A stretch of DNA of 64,000 bases, taken from Liquidambar formosana (lineage: Eukaryota; Streptophyta; Magnoliopsida; Saxifragales; Altingiaceae). The position numbers and the translations under genes are program-made. Under the pieces are notes generated by a model. The model was given only the letters and a program-made list of their open reading frames with translations, had not been told where the DNA came from and searched no databases. Position 1 is the first letter of the stretch; the number at the start of each line of letters is the position of its first letter. The stretch covers positions 744,001 to 808,000 of the forward strand of contig CM077834.1 of the NCBI GenBank assembly GCA_039720395.1, written 5' to 3'. Below are positions 38,040-50,593 of the stretch, in pieces.

Positions 38040-38605
38040 CACACACACACACACATTATAATTCGAGCATTGAGTAATTGCGATTTTAAATCACAACATC
38101 TAAACAACAATTTTTTGGCATTTCTCTCATACACGTTATAATTTGAGTAACGATAGTCTCGAATCATGATATCTATTAAACAACATTTTTTGGCATCTGT
38201 CCCATACACATATGTAATTACAACCTGATATTGAATGACGAAGGTCCGAAATTACGACATCTAACATTGAAGAACATTTTTTGGCATCTTTCCTGTATGT
38301 ACACATTACGATCTAACATTGAGTAACAATGTTTAAAATCATAAAATCCGACATTAAACCACATTTTTTTTGGCATATTTTGTTATCTTTTCCAAACACG
38401 TACACATGTTACAATCTAGACAGTGAATAACGACGGTTTCAAATCATTACATCTAACATTGAACAACCTTTCTTAGTATCTTTCTCATACACACACGTTA
38501 CGATTTGAACACTGAGTAACGACGGTCTTAAATCACGACATCTAACACCAAACAACATTATTTGGTATTTTTCCCGTGCATATTATGATGTGATTTGAAG
38601 ACACC
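38040..38605. repeat. Minisatellite, ~80-100-bp unit, about 6 copies
   Basis: Diverged head-to-tail units share an ordered set of words: CACATTAYGATYTRARCA, then TGAGTAACGA, then AAATCA-GACATCTAACA, then AACAACATTTTTTGGCAT, then a C/T tract and CATACA. Units start near 38045, 38132, 38210, 38302, 38402 and 38497, with a fragment near 38580. Divergence between copies shows the array is old. A (CA)n microsatellite opens it. Confidence 0.8.
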
Positions 38606-39739
38606 TAGCTACTTCTTGCTATATGATATACTCTTAAATCTATATATCGAGGAAAAAGGGAAAGGGAAAATAAAAATGCATTCATGATATTCTAGACACA
38701 CTGATCGTGTTTGTGAAGATACATTAGCTTCAAATAAAAGATGTGTTCTCATGTTTGGACATTCATCATGCAAGCTAAACTAAAAAAAAAGGAAAACAAA
38801 AAAAAAAAAAATTGAAATACTCACACTCAATAAGACCAATACAAAGACTTACATGTAGCAATCTATTCTTGGTAAAGGGAAAAGATCAATACTATTTAAG
38901 ATATGACCTACAAATTACATCTTTTGAGATAGACATTTAATCTAATGGCGTCATTAGCTAAAAAATCTACTGAATTATTACATTTTCTATAAATAAAAGC
39001 ATATTACTAAGGTCGAAATTCATATCATTTTTCAAAACAATTATTCCGAAAACATCAATTTTTAAAATTACGTAAATCATTAATAACAATCTTACTATTA
39101 ATCTAAATATAAAAGAAATTAATGTATTTCTTTGTCTCTAGAAGGAGATCGAAGACCATCCCTAATAACGAGTGCTTCTATTTTAAGAATGATTACATTA
39201 TCGTCAAATCAAGTGGATTGTATTAATTTTTAAGGTAAACACAACGATGTAGTTTTTCCAAACAGAGCTCATCACAGCTATGTCTAATGCGAATGGCTAG
39301 AGCCTCTTTCCAGTAGGCAGCCGAGACAAAGCCGGTTTCAGCGCGGGATTGGCTTGTTTTCAGCTTGTGCTCATCTCACCGCTCACGCGGGAGGTGAAAG
39401 GTGCGGCACGAGGGAGAGCTTCTGGAAGGTGAAGGACGTGTTAACACAAGCTAGGAATACGTGTACCGCTAAAACTTTTTTTAACATCATTCAAAATCCC
39501 GTGAAGGCCCTAGAAAGCGACCATGGATCTTACCAAGGGAAGGGTCAGATGAAATTGAAGTGGGGTCTCTGTGACCCATATGTGTGGCTGTGATGAGTAC
39601 TACTTGGGAGACCTTCTAGAAGCCCTTGTCTCTTCTCACTACTAAAATCCACTGCCACTTGAGGTGTTGGTGCCAAACTTTTCTTTCTATGTCCCACACT
39701 TGCTTTCATTCTACAAACCAAGATAAGATTTTAAATTTG

Positions 39740-40385
39740 TCATCTGGATAGGGATTGGCTTCTGGAAACTTTTATTAACATGATGAGGTTTGTGGGAAAA
39801 TCTTTACCTGGCCTTTTTATTTTTTGGGGGTACACTAGGGACTTGAAATTAAACATCGAAGCAATTAAAATCCCCTCCCCCCCAAAAAAAAGAAAAAAAA
39901 AAAAAAAAAAAAGGAAAAGAAAAGGGGTTTTCATGGACTTCGATTCAGTGCTGAGCTTAGATCTAAACTCAGCACGGTGTCGAGCTAATCTCAACTGTCC
40001 ATCTTGATTTTGGACGGATGGACGGTTGAGATTGAAAGATGAAAAAGTTACTCCTATAAGGATATTTTGATAATTTTTTCATCTTTCAATCTTAACCGTC
40101 CAAAACCGAAACGGACGACTGAGATGAGGTCGACACCATACGGAGCTTTTTTAAGCTCAGCACTGAATCCTCACATGGTTTTCATTACATTAACCCCTTT
40201 TTTCCGCAATCAAGTGCTTTGTTGGCTGATTCAATAAACAAATGAAAGTTATGCTCTACCGTGAACTTCCTTTTTTTTTTTTAATCTTTTAATGTTACTT
40301 GATGTGTATATGGATAGTGACATGGATTACCTCTATGACAAAAAGGAGGAAAGATGATTGGTTGATCAGGATTATTGTAATATCC
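39740..40385. repeat. Local duplication copy 1 (partner at 42.08-42.55 kb)
   Basis: It shares with 42080-42545 the words GGGATTGGC, AAACATSGAAGCRATTAA, the block around GCTGATTCAATAA...AATGAAAGTTATG...CC, and AAAGATGATTGGTTG. A foldback element at 39942-40169 is present only in this copy. Confidence 0.65.
39942..40169. mobile_element. Foldback MITE, 228 bp
   Basis: The ends GATTCAGTGCTGAGCTTA and TAAGCTCAGCACTGAATC are near-perfect inverted repeats. Inner arms continue the pairing (GACGGTTGAGATTGAAAGAT against ATCTTTCAATCTTAACCGTC), so the whole unit folds into a hairpin. It is missing from the related segment at 42.1-42.5 kb, which supports real insertion. Superfamily unassigned. Confidence 0.75.
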
Positions 40386-40494
40386 AATTTCTAATTGGTT
40401 AAACGGTACTCCACAAATCTGGTAAAGGTTATACCTATAATAGTCAACATTTTAGCTGGTGATTAAAATACTATTGATTTATTTTCTTAACGAA

Positions 40495-40740
40495 ATTACT
40501 TTCAAAGAACCATGCATAGATATATACATGCATGCATGTATATATGTATATATGTATGTAGAACATATAATTTTTTATATGATTCTTGTTTACACCGTTG
40601 GATTTAATTTTTTAAATTAAATCACTTCCAAAGAACCATGCATATGCATGTATATATGTATGTAGCGTTAGGAGCAGAAGATATAATTTTTTACAAGATT
40701 CCTTAATTTCCACCGTTGGATTTTGTGAAATCCAACGGGT
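40495..40740. repeat. Two-copy ~125-bp tandem repeat
   Basis: The sequence CCAAAGAACCATGCATA...ATGTATATATGTATGTAG...ATATAATTTTTTA...ACCGTTGGATTT occurs from about 40499 and again from about 40625. The second ends in a small hairpin, CCGTTGGATTTTGTGAAATCCAACGG written as two arms around TTGTG. Confidence 0.65.
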
Positions 40741-41384
40741 CTCATCATTATGTTAGTGAATTTTTTTATCGCTTTAATATTTGGATTTTGGGACTTTTGT
40801 TTTCGTATTTTTGTTACATTTTTATTTTCTTTTTGCCTTTTAGATTAGCATGTATGCGTGTATGAGTTTTCATATTAAATTTTGAATTTGTTGGTATTTT
40901 GTGCAAACACATTTTTTTTTTTTTGGCCCCATTTGGATTTGCATGTATCAAATTGGTAGCTTGTCTATTTGTTTATGTTCTTGTTGTCTCTTCATATGGA
41001 TGATGAATGATTGGTTAATCAATTTTTGCTTCGGACCAACATTATTTATTATATGAAATATTTTTTGTTGTGTATTTCATTAGTTTATTGTATTAAAGAT
41101 ATACCATCAATTCAAGCTGCATTTTTTTTTTTTTTTGCTTGCCTGTCAATTCAAGCTTTGATAATACAAGCACAATACCTCAGCTATCACTTTTTTGGAC
41201 TAATTCCCACTTCTTCTACATAATCTTACGAAAATATATTAATATTAAGTGTGATATAGATTCCATTTTGTATGATATTAGGTAAATATGTACGACTTTG
41301 CTTGTATAAGAAACCAAAAGAGTTTTCCATACAAAAGATTTTAAAAAGTACAACGAGGAAACATTATATCATAATTGTTTTCCA

Positions 41385-41820
41385 TACAAATCTCCCAAAG
41401 AGTTTTGAGATATCCATTAACTTAGATACAAAAATCATATCTAAAGTGACCTAACCTAGATATATTCCAAAAATAATTGTACTTTTCTTCTGTACGTACG
41501 AGTTATGAGTAATCTTCCAAAGAGTTTTAGGAAATCTATTAACCTAGATACAAAAATCAGATCTAAAGTGACTTAAATTAGTAGCATAATCAGTAGCCCT
41601 TTTTGCTTGCTTAAAACATGCTGGAAATCAATGGACGTTTCAACAAATTTCCAAATATCCCTAACTAGCATAGATTTATTCCAAAAATAATTATACTTTT
41701 CTTTGGTACGTACGAATTATGAGTAATCTTCCAAAGAGTACATTTTAAGAAATCTATTAACCCAGATACAAAATCAGGTCTAAAGTGAGTTTTAGGAAAT
41801 CTATTAACCGAATTGTACTT
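41385..41820. repeat. Diverged tandem repeat, two-part unit
   Basis: TTCCAAAGAGTTTTAGGAAA-type sequence with ATTAACCTAGATACAAAAAT and ATCTAAAGTGA recurs near 41390, 41515 and 41720. It alternates with TATTCCAAAAATAATTRTACTTTTCTT and GTACGTACGARTTATGAGTAA (41460, 41670). Confidence 0.7.
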
Positions 41821-42079
41821 CATCTGTATTCCATTTCATATTTTTTTTATATCATATTTTACTAAGATAACAAGCCAATAAAAATAAAATAAAATAAAAT
41901 AAGATTATTTTAAATATTCCTACTTTACTTCACTTTTATTATCTCATGACACTACATGGCATCCAGTCATTATTGAGATCTTTTCCATTGAGAAGGCTTC
42001 TAGAAGCCATCAACTACCTCCCAAAAATGTACAAGCAGTGGTGTACTGTCGTAGTTTACCTTTTCAATTTTTCTTCTCT

Positions 42080-42545
42080 TTAGGGTCCCGCTCTTGCTTT
42101 CACAGTCTGTAATGTCGATGGGGATTGGCACTGGGCCAAAGCTTCTCGAAACCTTTATGGAAAGAGGGAATTTCGGATTAAACATGGAAGCGATTAAGAC
42201 AGAAATTAAAAATAAAACTAGGAGAGCCCTAATCCCTAATCCTGAAACCAATAAAAGGGTTTTCTTTAATTTAATACGTTATTATGAGTTTGATTTAATC
42301 AAAGAAACCTTTTTGTGATAATCAAATACTTTATTGACTGATTCAATTAATGAAGAAATGAAAGTTATGTTCCACCATAAACTCCCTTTTTCTTTTAAAA
42401 TATGTTGCTTGATTGATATTGATAGTGACACAACATTGGATTTCTATTTTTTGGGTAAAAAAGGTTACAAATTGGATTACAGTCAATCAGATTACAATGA
42501 AAATGCAGAATTAAAGATGATTGGTTGGGATTGTTGTAGTTTTTA
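42080..42545. repeat. Local duplication copy 2 (partner at 39.74-40.39 kb)
   Basis: Diverged partner of the segment at 39740-40385, in direct orientation about 2.3 kb away. It lacks the foldback element and so represents the unoccupied state. Confidence 0.65.
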
Positions 42546-42736
42546 AATTTTAACTCGTCTTGGCAAACAAAGATATATAGGATTAAAGGAGTGCTACCAC
42601 CATCCTTTTCTCTAAGAATACACTATATGTCCTTTATAAAGATTTTTTTTTCTAAAAATATTTTTTATTTTGCATGAACCCCATGTCCTTATAAAACAAA
42701 CACGTGATAGAAAATAAAACACATCTCCAGTATACG

Positions 42737-43582
42737 CAGGGGCAGAGCTACCATAAGATTGGGGGGCGGGGGGATGATGGTCTCCTCAAATTTTTAGAAA
42801 ATTTTGACATTTGTTCTAATAAAATTCAAGATTTCTAAAAATTTGTACATGTGGCACCTCAAGTGATGGACGCCTTACCAAATCCAGACTCATATTATCA
42901 TTTTATCATAATAGCTCTAATTTATGGTAATTTTTTTGAAGAGGTCACAAAAATTCCATTGTACCCTTCACGTAGTTTTCATTTTCAAGGTTTTATGAAA
43001 AATATAAAAGGTTTTCATGAAAATCAGTTATGTTGTTTGCTAGAAAACATCATTTTAAACAACTTTGTGGAATGAAATTTTTCTAAAATCTATCGTTTAA
43101 GTGGACTTTTGGCCATTTATAATATTGATATATTTCATTTTTACATAATATTTCATGAAAAATGGCTGAAAGATTCATTGAAATGATATATTTTGAAAAA
43201 ATTTTCTTTTACAAAGTTGTTCAGAATATTTTTTCAAAATGATGTTCTTTAGTAGTCAATGTGATTATTTTTCATGAAAACCCTTTTTATTTTTCATAAA
43301 ACCTTAAAAATTGTAAACTAAGTGGGGTACAAAGGAATTTTGGTGGTGACAATTGCCTTTTCCTTCGTTGAATCATTCATAACACTTTGGGCAGCTTTAT
43401 TTTCTTTACCTTAGTTTTCTTCCAACTCCCAAAGTCATCGTCTTTGTCCCTAGTGCCTTCTCCACCAATGTTCCGTTGAAAAAATAAGAAACCCTCGCTA
43501 ACTTGCTGCCATGAGACTCTCTAGGTGTTTTCTCGCGATTTCACTAGTGACCCCCAACTACAAAATCCTGGCTCCGCACCTA
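42737..43582. mobile_element. Non-autonomous hAT element, 846 bp
   Basis: The ends CAGGGGCAGAGCTACC and the reverse complement of CCTGGCTCCGCACCTA match at 11 of 16 positions and follow the CAGGGGCGGAGCCAGG pattern of plant hAT elements. Flanks AGTATACG (42729-42736) and GGTATACG (43583-43590) form an 8-bp target duplication with one mismatch, as expected for hAT. No transposase remains. A foldback element is nested inside. Confidence 0.8.
42944..43350. mobile_element. Long-TIR foldback element nested in hAT
   Basis: The arms pair over about 90 bases: GTCACAAAAATTCCATTGTACC...AAGGTTTTATGAAAAATA against the reverse complement of the end near 43350. The inner part (AAACAACTTTGT...CTATCGTTTAA) resembles the two MULE-type MITEs at 53.0-53.9 kb, so it is probably a cousin with different outer ends. 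Confidence 0.7.
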
Positions 43583-46500
43583 GGTATACGGTGAAAATGA
43601 TTGAAAGTTTCAACTCAAACAACTGACGCTAAGATTTTCCATTGGATAATTATCCATGAGAGTCAACATTGTTTTGTGTGATATCTCACATCATACGGGT
43701 CAAATGGGCACCTCACCGATTGTGGTTTGGTTTGTCATTGATGATTTGTAGGATTGTGGATTAATCACTCCTTCTCAATAATGTATATGTCAATTGACAC
43801 TTTTATCTTAGAATGCAATACCCTTTTGAGGAAATAATTAAGGTGCAAGACAATTGGAAACAAATAGGAGATGAAATTGTTCCATCTTAATTTTTATGTA
43901 TTTTCTTTAACAGGTGAAGCAAGTAAAAGCACATGTAAGAAAAATTTTGTTCTTTAATTTGTGAGTTTTAAGTGTGGATTTTGATGTAGAGGTTGGAAAT
44001 TAGTTTAATTGGTTCTTTATATTTAATCTTATTTGTATTACAAAATCTCAAATATCAAATTTATTACAAATCTGGACCTAGATCTGGCTTCTCGCTTTTT
44101 TTAGAGCTAACCAATAATTGAGTTTAAGTGATAAGTCAAAGTCGTGATTTATTTATTTATTTTTGCAAGCTCGCATTTACTCTCTTATCATTTGTTTCTA
44201 TGCAAATCCCCTATTGACTTGTAGTTTGGAGTGTGAAAATGGAGGAAAATTATTTCTATGCTTTTAACTATGGTGATTTAGATATTTGTATACGAGTAAC
44301 TCTAAATTTAAGAGGTAAACCAATGGTTCTCGAGACTTATGCTTTATGGAACAGAAGATCAAGTTTTCTACTTTTCACTCACTTTGTGGCTAGCCACTAG
44401 TTAAATTGAATATAGGCATTAATTGATATAAAGTAGGCGAGGATCCTTACCCGTATGTAGAGGATTAATCATGTGAAGACCTAAATACCACGCTCGTTGA
44501 TTAGAAAAAGGGTATACAAATGAGGTATGAGTAATATATTAGGGAGTAGTATATCCACTCACACCAAAAAAGGGTATAATTAAGTAGGAGTCCATGATGA
44601 ATTATAGCTGGATCATTATTATAAGAAATTATAATAAAAGACTTGGATTAATTATTTTGCATGCCAGGAACCTGTGAGGTTCATAGTCTATTTCTCACAT
44701 TAAGACATGTAGAAGGAATAAAAGTTCTAGACTATAGTATTCTCATGGTTGAGAAATCAACCACCGCTAGATCAATGTTCAAATTAATATGGCTACGTAC
44801 GAAGTATGCATACTTGAGCAATTAATTATGTGATTATTTTGGTGAACTCTTAATTAATTATGTAATTGAGTATGAGTATGAGTAATTAATTATGTTTGAT
44901 TGATATTTAATTGGAAGACATATGTAAATTTAAATTATGAATGCACCCTTAAATAAATGTTGCTCTAATTCTTAATTAATTTGTGATTAAATCTTATACT
45001 AAATTAAACATAATATATTTAACTGATTTTTAATTGGTAGACATATGTGAATATACATCATGGACATATGATTAAGCCCCCCACATGATATTGACTAGGC
45101 ACTCAAAACATTCAAGGGGAAAACAAAAAGATTTCGATAACCTAAGTTTATGATTGGTTTGCTGTTTGTATTATGGAGTGTTGCATGGTATGCCAGATGC
45201 AATATATCACGTATCCATGAATGCATGGATTCCCTTGATCGTGTCCGGTAAATCCATATCTTTGTGACCCAAAAAAGAAAAAGGAAAAAAAAAAAAATGG
45301 CAAGTAAGCTAAGTAAAGAAAAAGAAATAGGGAATTATTTCTACGCCAAGACAGAATCATGACATGGGGTGACTGCACAGTGCACGAGGCAATAGGACAT
45401 TTGGGTGCAATCCACGTATTTACTACCTTGGCTGTCCTTATTTGGAATTGGTCAGACCTTCGATTTCAACTTTGCTTCCACGCCTTCATATGTGGCTTCA
45501 TTTTCGCCACTCTCTGCTTATGTCAATCACAAAAATCTCACCCATTTTTAATAGATGAGGCTTAAACGATTTCACCTTGCGACTTTCACTCATTTTTTTC
45601 ATTTTCGTGACGTGCTAGTGATGCCGTGATGGTAACACCATTATCACCTGTGGTAGATCAAGCTGGATGTGCTGTACATGGAAATCATTTTTAATGCCTA
45701 ATATGGGTCTGTTTGTTTCCTTGGAAATCATTTTTCTAGCAGTGAAGGAAGGGGTAGTATAAAGTATTGACTATAAAGAAAATATCTGCCATGATAGTGC
45801 ACTAAAGAAGGATATTGGAAACGTACAGTTTCTTCCATGAAACGTGTTTACCCTTTCTCCTTCCATCATTAATCAATATGATATAATACTAACCCAAGAA
45901 GGGTCGCACTATGAAAAAGGTTACCACTAGGCTAGACATCCATTTTCTACCACGCGCGGCGAAGTGGTGAACACTAAATTAAATAAAATGAATGAAAAGG
46001 CGAGTTTCATGCCTAGAATTTGGCTACCATGTCAATAATTAGAGGAAAAGTGGGAGAAAAAAATTTAATATCTGAATTCGGATATGAGGAGGGTCTGGCA
46101 TCTAAATCATGGAGCTACGACATTGGGTACGCTATGATGGAGAGATGTGGCTTTACAGAAAGCTATGAATCACTACTGGATTCTGGAGATTTCCCCACAC
46201 TAAAATCAACATGATCAAATTGCTTTTAACCACTGGACCTGTTAAGACTTTTTGGCATTCTTCACATGCTTTTTGCATCATCTAAAATCAAAATGAATCA
46301 TAACATCTAAAATCTTTATCAGTGTCATGTTTGGCCCACTATTTTCTTGGGTAAAAGTCTACACAAAATCCCCTCAACTACAGGATGAGTGCGTGGTACC
46401 CCTTACATTTTAAAATTGAACAGAAGACTTGGGTTATGCTATTGATGGAAGTATGAAACTTCCATTTTACCCTTAGTGTTTCATCGGTAAAATAACTATT

Positions 46501-48177
46501 TATCTAACACTACTTATAGGGTAATATTGTCATTAAGATGTCATGTGATGATCACATGACTGGCTATTGTTATTTTTCCCTCATGGAAACTGACGGAGGA
46601 TTTTGTATAATTACCCAAATTTCTTTCATGTGAATCAACAAATTGTTGGTTTCAAATCATCTTCATGACTAAACCTACCTCGCAATTTTTTTTTTGCCAA
46701 GCAATAAGGTGTCCGAACTATTAGAGTTCGATTAATCCCTGCTTTCTATGCAAGACTACCACCCCATAAGATTGTTTAACGTCCAAGCTAATAGTCCTAA
46801 CTGGAGGTTAGCTAATAGAGAGATCGGTTAATTTCAAACCCAAGATATTTGAGTTTACAGCTCACCCCTTCATTGCCAAGCTAACTCTCATTGGTTAATA
46901 TGGGTTTTCTTCTGAAACAAACATCACTTTGGAATTATTGATTGCTAAGTTACTGTATGACACTCTAATTCCCTATTTAGCCACCGGTGGGACGTTTAGC
47001 TTTGACAATAATTGGGCCGGTAGGATGAATAAGGCAAACTTGTAACGTGACATAGGTGAGAGCTTGCTCTGCGCCTAGCTCGCCATGGGTTACCACAAGA
47101 GTCTCCTCTTTTAATCTTTTTACGCTTCACAAAAAAAATTGAAGCAAAATTAAACTTGGAGAAGTATCTTCTCATCTGGGAATCAAAAGCTATATATGGA
47201 AGTGGGTGGAATTAGATTCTACAAAGGAAAAAAAAATGAGGAAAAAAAAAAAAAAAAACGAAATCATATTAAGCTAATCGTAGCTGTTGGGTTTGGTTGG
47301 AAATGTTCATCAGACAATCCCACTAGCCTATAGGTAACATTCAACATGAATGTAGCCATGTAGGTAAGCTTATAGACATTCTGATGCCCGTATTGAAAAA
47401 TGACAAAAGGCCTATCTAGGGGGAAAAAAATATACCATCCACATGGCCACATCAGGAAGATTTGGATTATTGTTCATAATCGAGAAGTAGCATGAATATT
47501 ATAGCAACATAATTCCGATTTTGCAATTGATTAAACTTTATAATATAATGAATGACGCTTAAACGATAGAGAGATGGATATTAAACAAAATGGATTCATT
47601 ACTGCTCAGGTTGGCGCCGTTCGAAACTGATGTCAATGAAATAATTAGTTTATGTTGGCAACGCAAGAATTTCAAGGTGCGAGCTGAGTGAGTGCTGGCG
47701 CACATGGTGGCCGTCGTTGAAATAGTTCAGTAGGAAATTTGGTGCCGGTCCGTCATTAATTATAAAAGAAATTCAAGTAATAGGATGTTGATGGAAGCAG
47801 AATAATGCTCCAAACAATGGATTTTGTCTGTGGCTTTGGTCGGTCGTTTTTTAATTGAGTAGGGAATGGACAATGGAGAAGCTATGGGATAACTTCTTTT
47901 TTCTTTTTTTTTTTTTCGTTGAAAGGTGGGGAATAGCGTGTGGTCTTTTGTCGTCTTTGGTTAACTATTCCACAAGTGCTGAGAGGGGAATGAGTTCTCA
48001 AGTGGATCTTGAATTACTTAGCTTATAAAAAGAACACTAGAGCAAAAAGGAAAGGACAAGTTAGCCATGTCTGTTGGGGTGTGTGTTCCAATGATCCATT
48101 TCGTCTGTCCTTGGGACCTAAAAAAAATCATTTATGTTTTCTTACTTGGTGAAACTTACGGGTTCAATCCAAAATAG

Positions 48178-48330
48178 TTAGTCCAGTTGGTAAAAAGAAA
48201 ATTTCTTTATTTTATCAATCTAGGTTCGATTCTTTTGGAGAGTACTTTAGGAATTAATTCTTGAATGCACTAGGCTGATGTGGGAGAGTGCGCCTTTAAG
48301 ACTACCCAAAAAGAAATTTAATCGATATAC
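48178..48330 (+). mobile_element. Candidate tRNA-derived SINE
   Basis: TAGTCCAGTTG at 48179-48189 matches the A box TRGYNNANNNG at every fixed position. GGTTCGATTCT at 48223-48233 matches the B box at all but one. The 33-nt gap between them is normal for a pol III promoter. The spacer is not a tRNA anticodon stem, so this is a SINE rather than a tRNA gene. The 3' limit is uncertain. Confidence 0.5.
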
Positions 48331-48524
48331 ACACAAGTTAGTCCTACCTTGACCGTCAAACCAAAAAAAACCCAAAAACAAAGAAAGTGACGGGTTCAAG
48401 TCTTTGAACCGTGGCATATATAGGAGGTTTTTGGACTTGATGGGGAGGGGGTGGGTTTACCCCATAATGTTGCCCAAGGACTCATCTCGCCTCTTGCTCA
48501 GGATCCAAAAAAAAAGAAAAAAAA

Positions 48525-48645
48525 AAAAAAAGAAAAGAAAGAAGAAGAAGAAGAAGAAGAAGAAGAAGAAATCATGATAAATTTGAAGAAATTAAAAAAA
48601 AACATATATTTATATGAAAGAAGAAAAAGAAGAAGAAGAAGAAGG
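48525..48645 (+). repeat. (GAA)n/(GGA) purine microsatellites
   Basis: Two GAA-rich tracts around 48530-48570 and 48615-48648 lie in unit A. Unit B keeps only a short trace at 52480-52505. The apparent Glu/Lys-rich open frame through it is an artefact of the repeat. Confidence 0.8.
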
Positions 48646-49257
48646 AGGAACCCAGTTTTAAGAGGAATTTGTATTAGTCTTGGACAGAGTTTGGACTTTT
48701 GGTACTCGGTACCTCTATGCTTAGAATTTTTGAGCATGCTGTTCAATTTCTTGAAAAACGTGCGCATGTAAATTCCAAGCACGTGTTGGCAAGTCAAGGT
48801 CCTTTCGAATAAATTAAATTGATGGCAATTTTTCTCCACTTTTCCAACTTGATTTATGGGTTATTTTCCATGCAACTTTCCACATGAAATAAAAAATCTT
48901 ATTTAGAAGACCATTGGGTAGATTTCCTTGCCCGTTGATGAGGCAATTCCTTTCATTTTCGTCGTGTCATTTATTTTCAAATCAAAATAAATGATTTTTT
49001 TTTTAATATTTAATTCTTTAGGCTTTGTTGGATCCTTAAATCACTTTTGGGTCGTGGAGTTGTGGGCTGATGTGCGGTGAAGTTAGTGAGCAGACAGTAT
49101 GTTGGGCTTGGGACTTCTAGGCCTCTGCTTGAACTTTTGAATCCCATTTAGATGCTCTTCGCGTAAGAAAGCCCAAGGCACTTGCCAATCTTTTGACCCA
49201 AACTCTCGAGGATATGCCAAACTTTTTTGAGGCTCTAAACTTTACATTTTTTTAAAT

Positions 49258-49662
49258 GGCACCGTTTGGTTGCACTTATTTTAAGATTTTTTCTTTTTAG
49301 TTTTTGAAAGTAAAAAGTTTTAAAAGCAAAAAACACTGTTTGGTTAGAGGAACTAAAAATGACTTTTAAAAAGCAAAAAGCAAAATATTTGATTTTAAAA
49401 GTCATTTTTATTTTTCGGATGAGTTTGATCTTAACTCGAAAAATTCCTAATCAAGAGAAGTTGTGTATGTCCTAAACTTCTATTTGGACAACAATGATTC
49501 AGTAAAATTTTCCATTACAACAAAAGAATCACCGGCTAAATCAATTTTATCAAACGGACTTTTACTTTTGTTGTTTCTACTTAAAAGCAAAAAAGTAAGA
49601 AAGTAAAAAATGACTTTTTCTACTTAAAAAAGATCTTTTAAAAAGTGCAATCAAACGGTGCC
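49258..49662. mobile_element. PIF/Tourist-like MITE, copy 1
   Basis: The ends GGCACCGTTTGGTTGCAC and GTGCAATCAAACGGTGCC are inverted repeats. Internal text rich in AAAAGCAAAAAG and TGACTTTTA matches the copy at 50594. Unit B of the tandem duplication has an empty site at about 54010. The flanks (AAT/ATT) no longer show a clean 3-bp duplication. Confidence 0.75.
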
Positions 49663-50593
49663 ATTATATAAATAAATAAAAACTTAAAAGCAACTTTTTT
49701 CTTCCTTTTTCGGTCAACCGGTTGAAGGTTGTAACTCAATCCTAAACTGGTATCATTATCACGTCAAATTTTTTTGAACTCTCTGATCTCTCTATGTAAA
49801 GTCTCAATGCCCTACATATACTAAAAGAAGATCAAGTCATTTAGTGAAACTTTAAAGGTATTCCAACTATATGTCTAGACGTGTGCAAAAGCAATATCCA
49901 TATTTGGTCCGCATTAGTCCACCTCAGGTGTATCCTATTTCCATCTTGAAAATAAACACAACCCCTTAAGTTGGCAATGAGTCAAATTTGGGGTAAGCAG
50001 CCCAAATCTAACTCCTACTAAGTTAGGTTGAACCACTCTAAACCTACTTGAATATACAACTCAAGATGAGTCGCTCCACCTTAACCAATCCACAAGAGTA
50101 TTCAAAACAAGAAAAATGATTAACTAGGTGTATTACGCCACTTAAGCAATCAAATCAAATCATAATTTGCAATGAATACGAGTAATTAAAGATTTTTTTT
50201 TTTTGGGGGGGGGGGGGGGGTTGTCTTGTTTATAGAAATCAAGTAGGAATTGTGCCTACTTCGTCCATTCTATAGGGGCTACTGTTGAAAATCGATGTGG
50301 ATGCAATTAGGCACGTGGAATGTGGAAATTCGTTTGTTCGAGGATCCTTTCAAGTGCCCAGTAGGATCTGAGCTGTTTTTTCTTCCCGCTAATATGGTGC
50401 CACGCACTTCTGTTGTAATCCTTTTCAAGGTGACTCGAATATTTTGTTGCCACGCCATGTCCGCGTACTTTCTCAATTAGTCCTAGAAGAACAACCGTTC
50501 CGTCTCCTTTTCATTTCTTCCCAATCCTTTTCTCAATCAATCCTGGTATTATTCAATGAATAATAATACTTATTCATTGGATAATAATACTTA

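Larger units (their letters stand above)
37440..48420. other. Large gene-free interval with repeats
   Basis: Eleven kilobases with no recognisable gene. All open frames are short and lack domain-like composition. Repeats and transposon relics found inside are listed separately: the minisatellite at 38.04-38.6 kb, foldback at 39.94 kb, local duplications at 39.7-42.5 kb and 41.4-41.8 kb, hAT at 42.7 kb, and SINE at 48.2 kb. Confidence 0.5.
48425..50530. repeat. Tandem duplication unit A
   Basis: Collinear with 52423-55459. Shared landmarks in order: GGTTTTTGGACT...GGGTGGGTTTACC; GAGGAATTTGTA...GACAGAGTTTGGAC; CAAGCACGTGTTGG; GAAGACCATTGGGTAGATTT; GGATCCTTAAATCA; GTTGAAGRTTGTAACTCAATCC; CACTTAAGCAATCAAATCAAATC; CCTAGAAGAACAACCGTTCCGTCTCC. 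It differs mainly by a (GAA)n tract and one PIF-like MITE here, against a Helitron and two MITEs in unit B. Confidence 0.9.

Noticed and set aside
38040..38605. CRISPR-like array
   Set aside because: Repeats are long, diverged and without unique spacers, and the DNA is plant nuclear; it is a minisatellite.
46360..46625. Possible transposon relic (ACAAAATCCCCTCAACTACA ... GACGGAGGATTTTGTA)
   Set aside because: One inverted pair (ACAAAATCC / GGATTTTGT) is visible, but there is no convincing target duplication or second copy here.
48451..48771. 106-codon Lys/Glu-rich open frame
   Set aside because: It is produced by (A)n and (GAA)n low-complexity tracts; the sister duplication unit lacks the frame.
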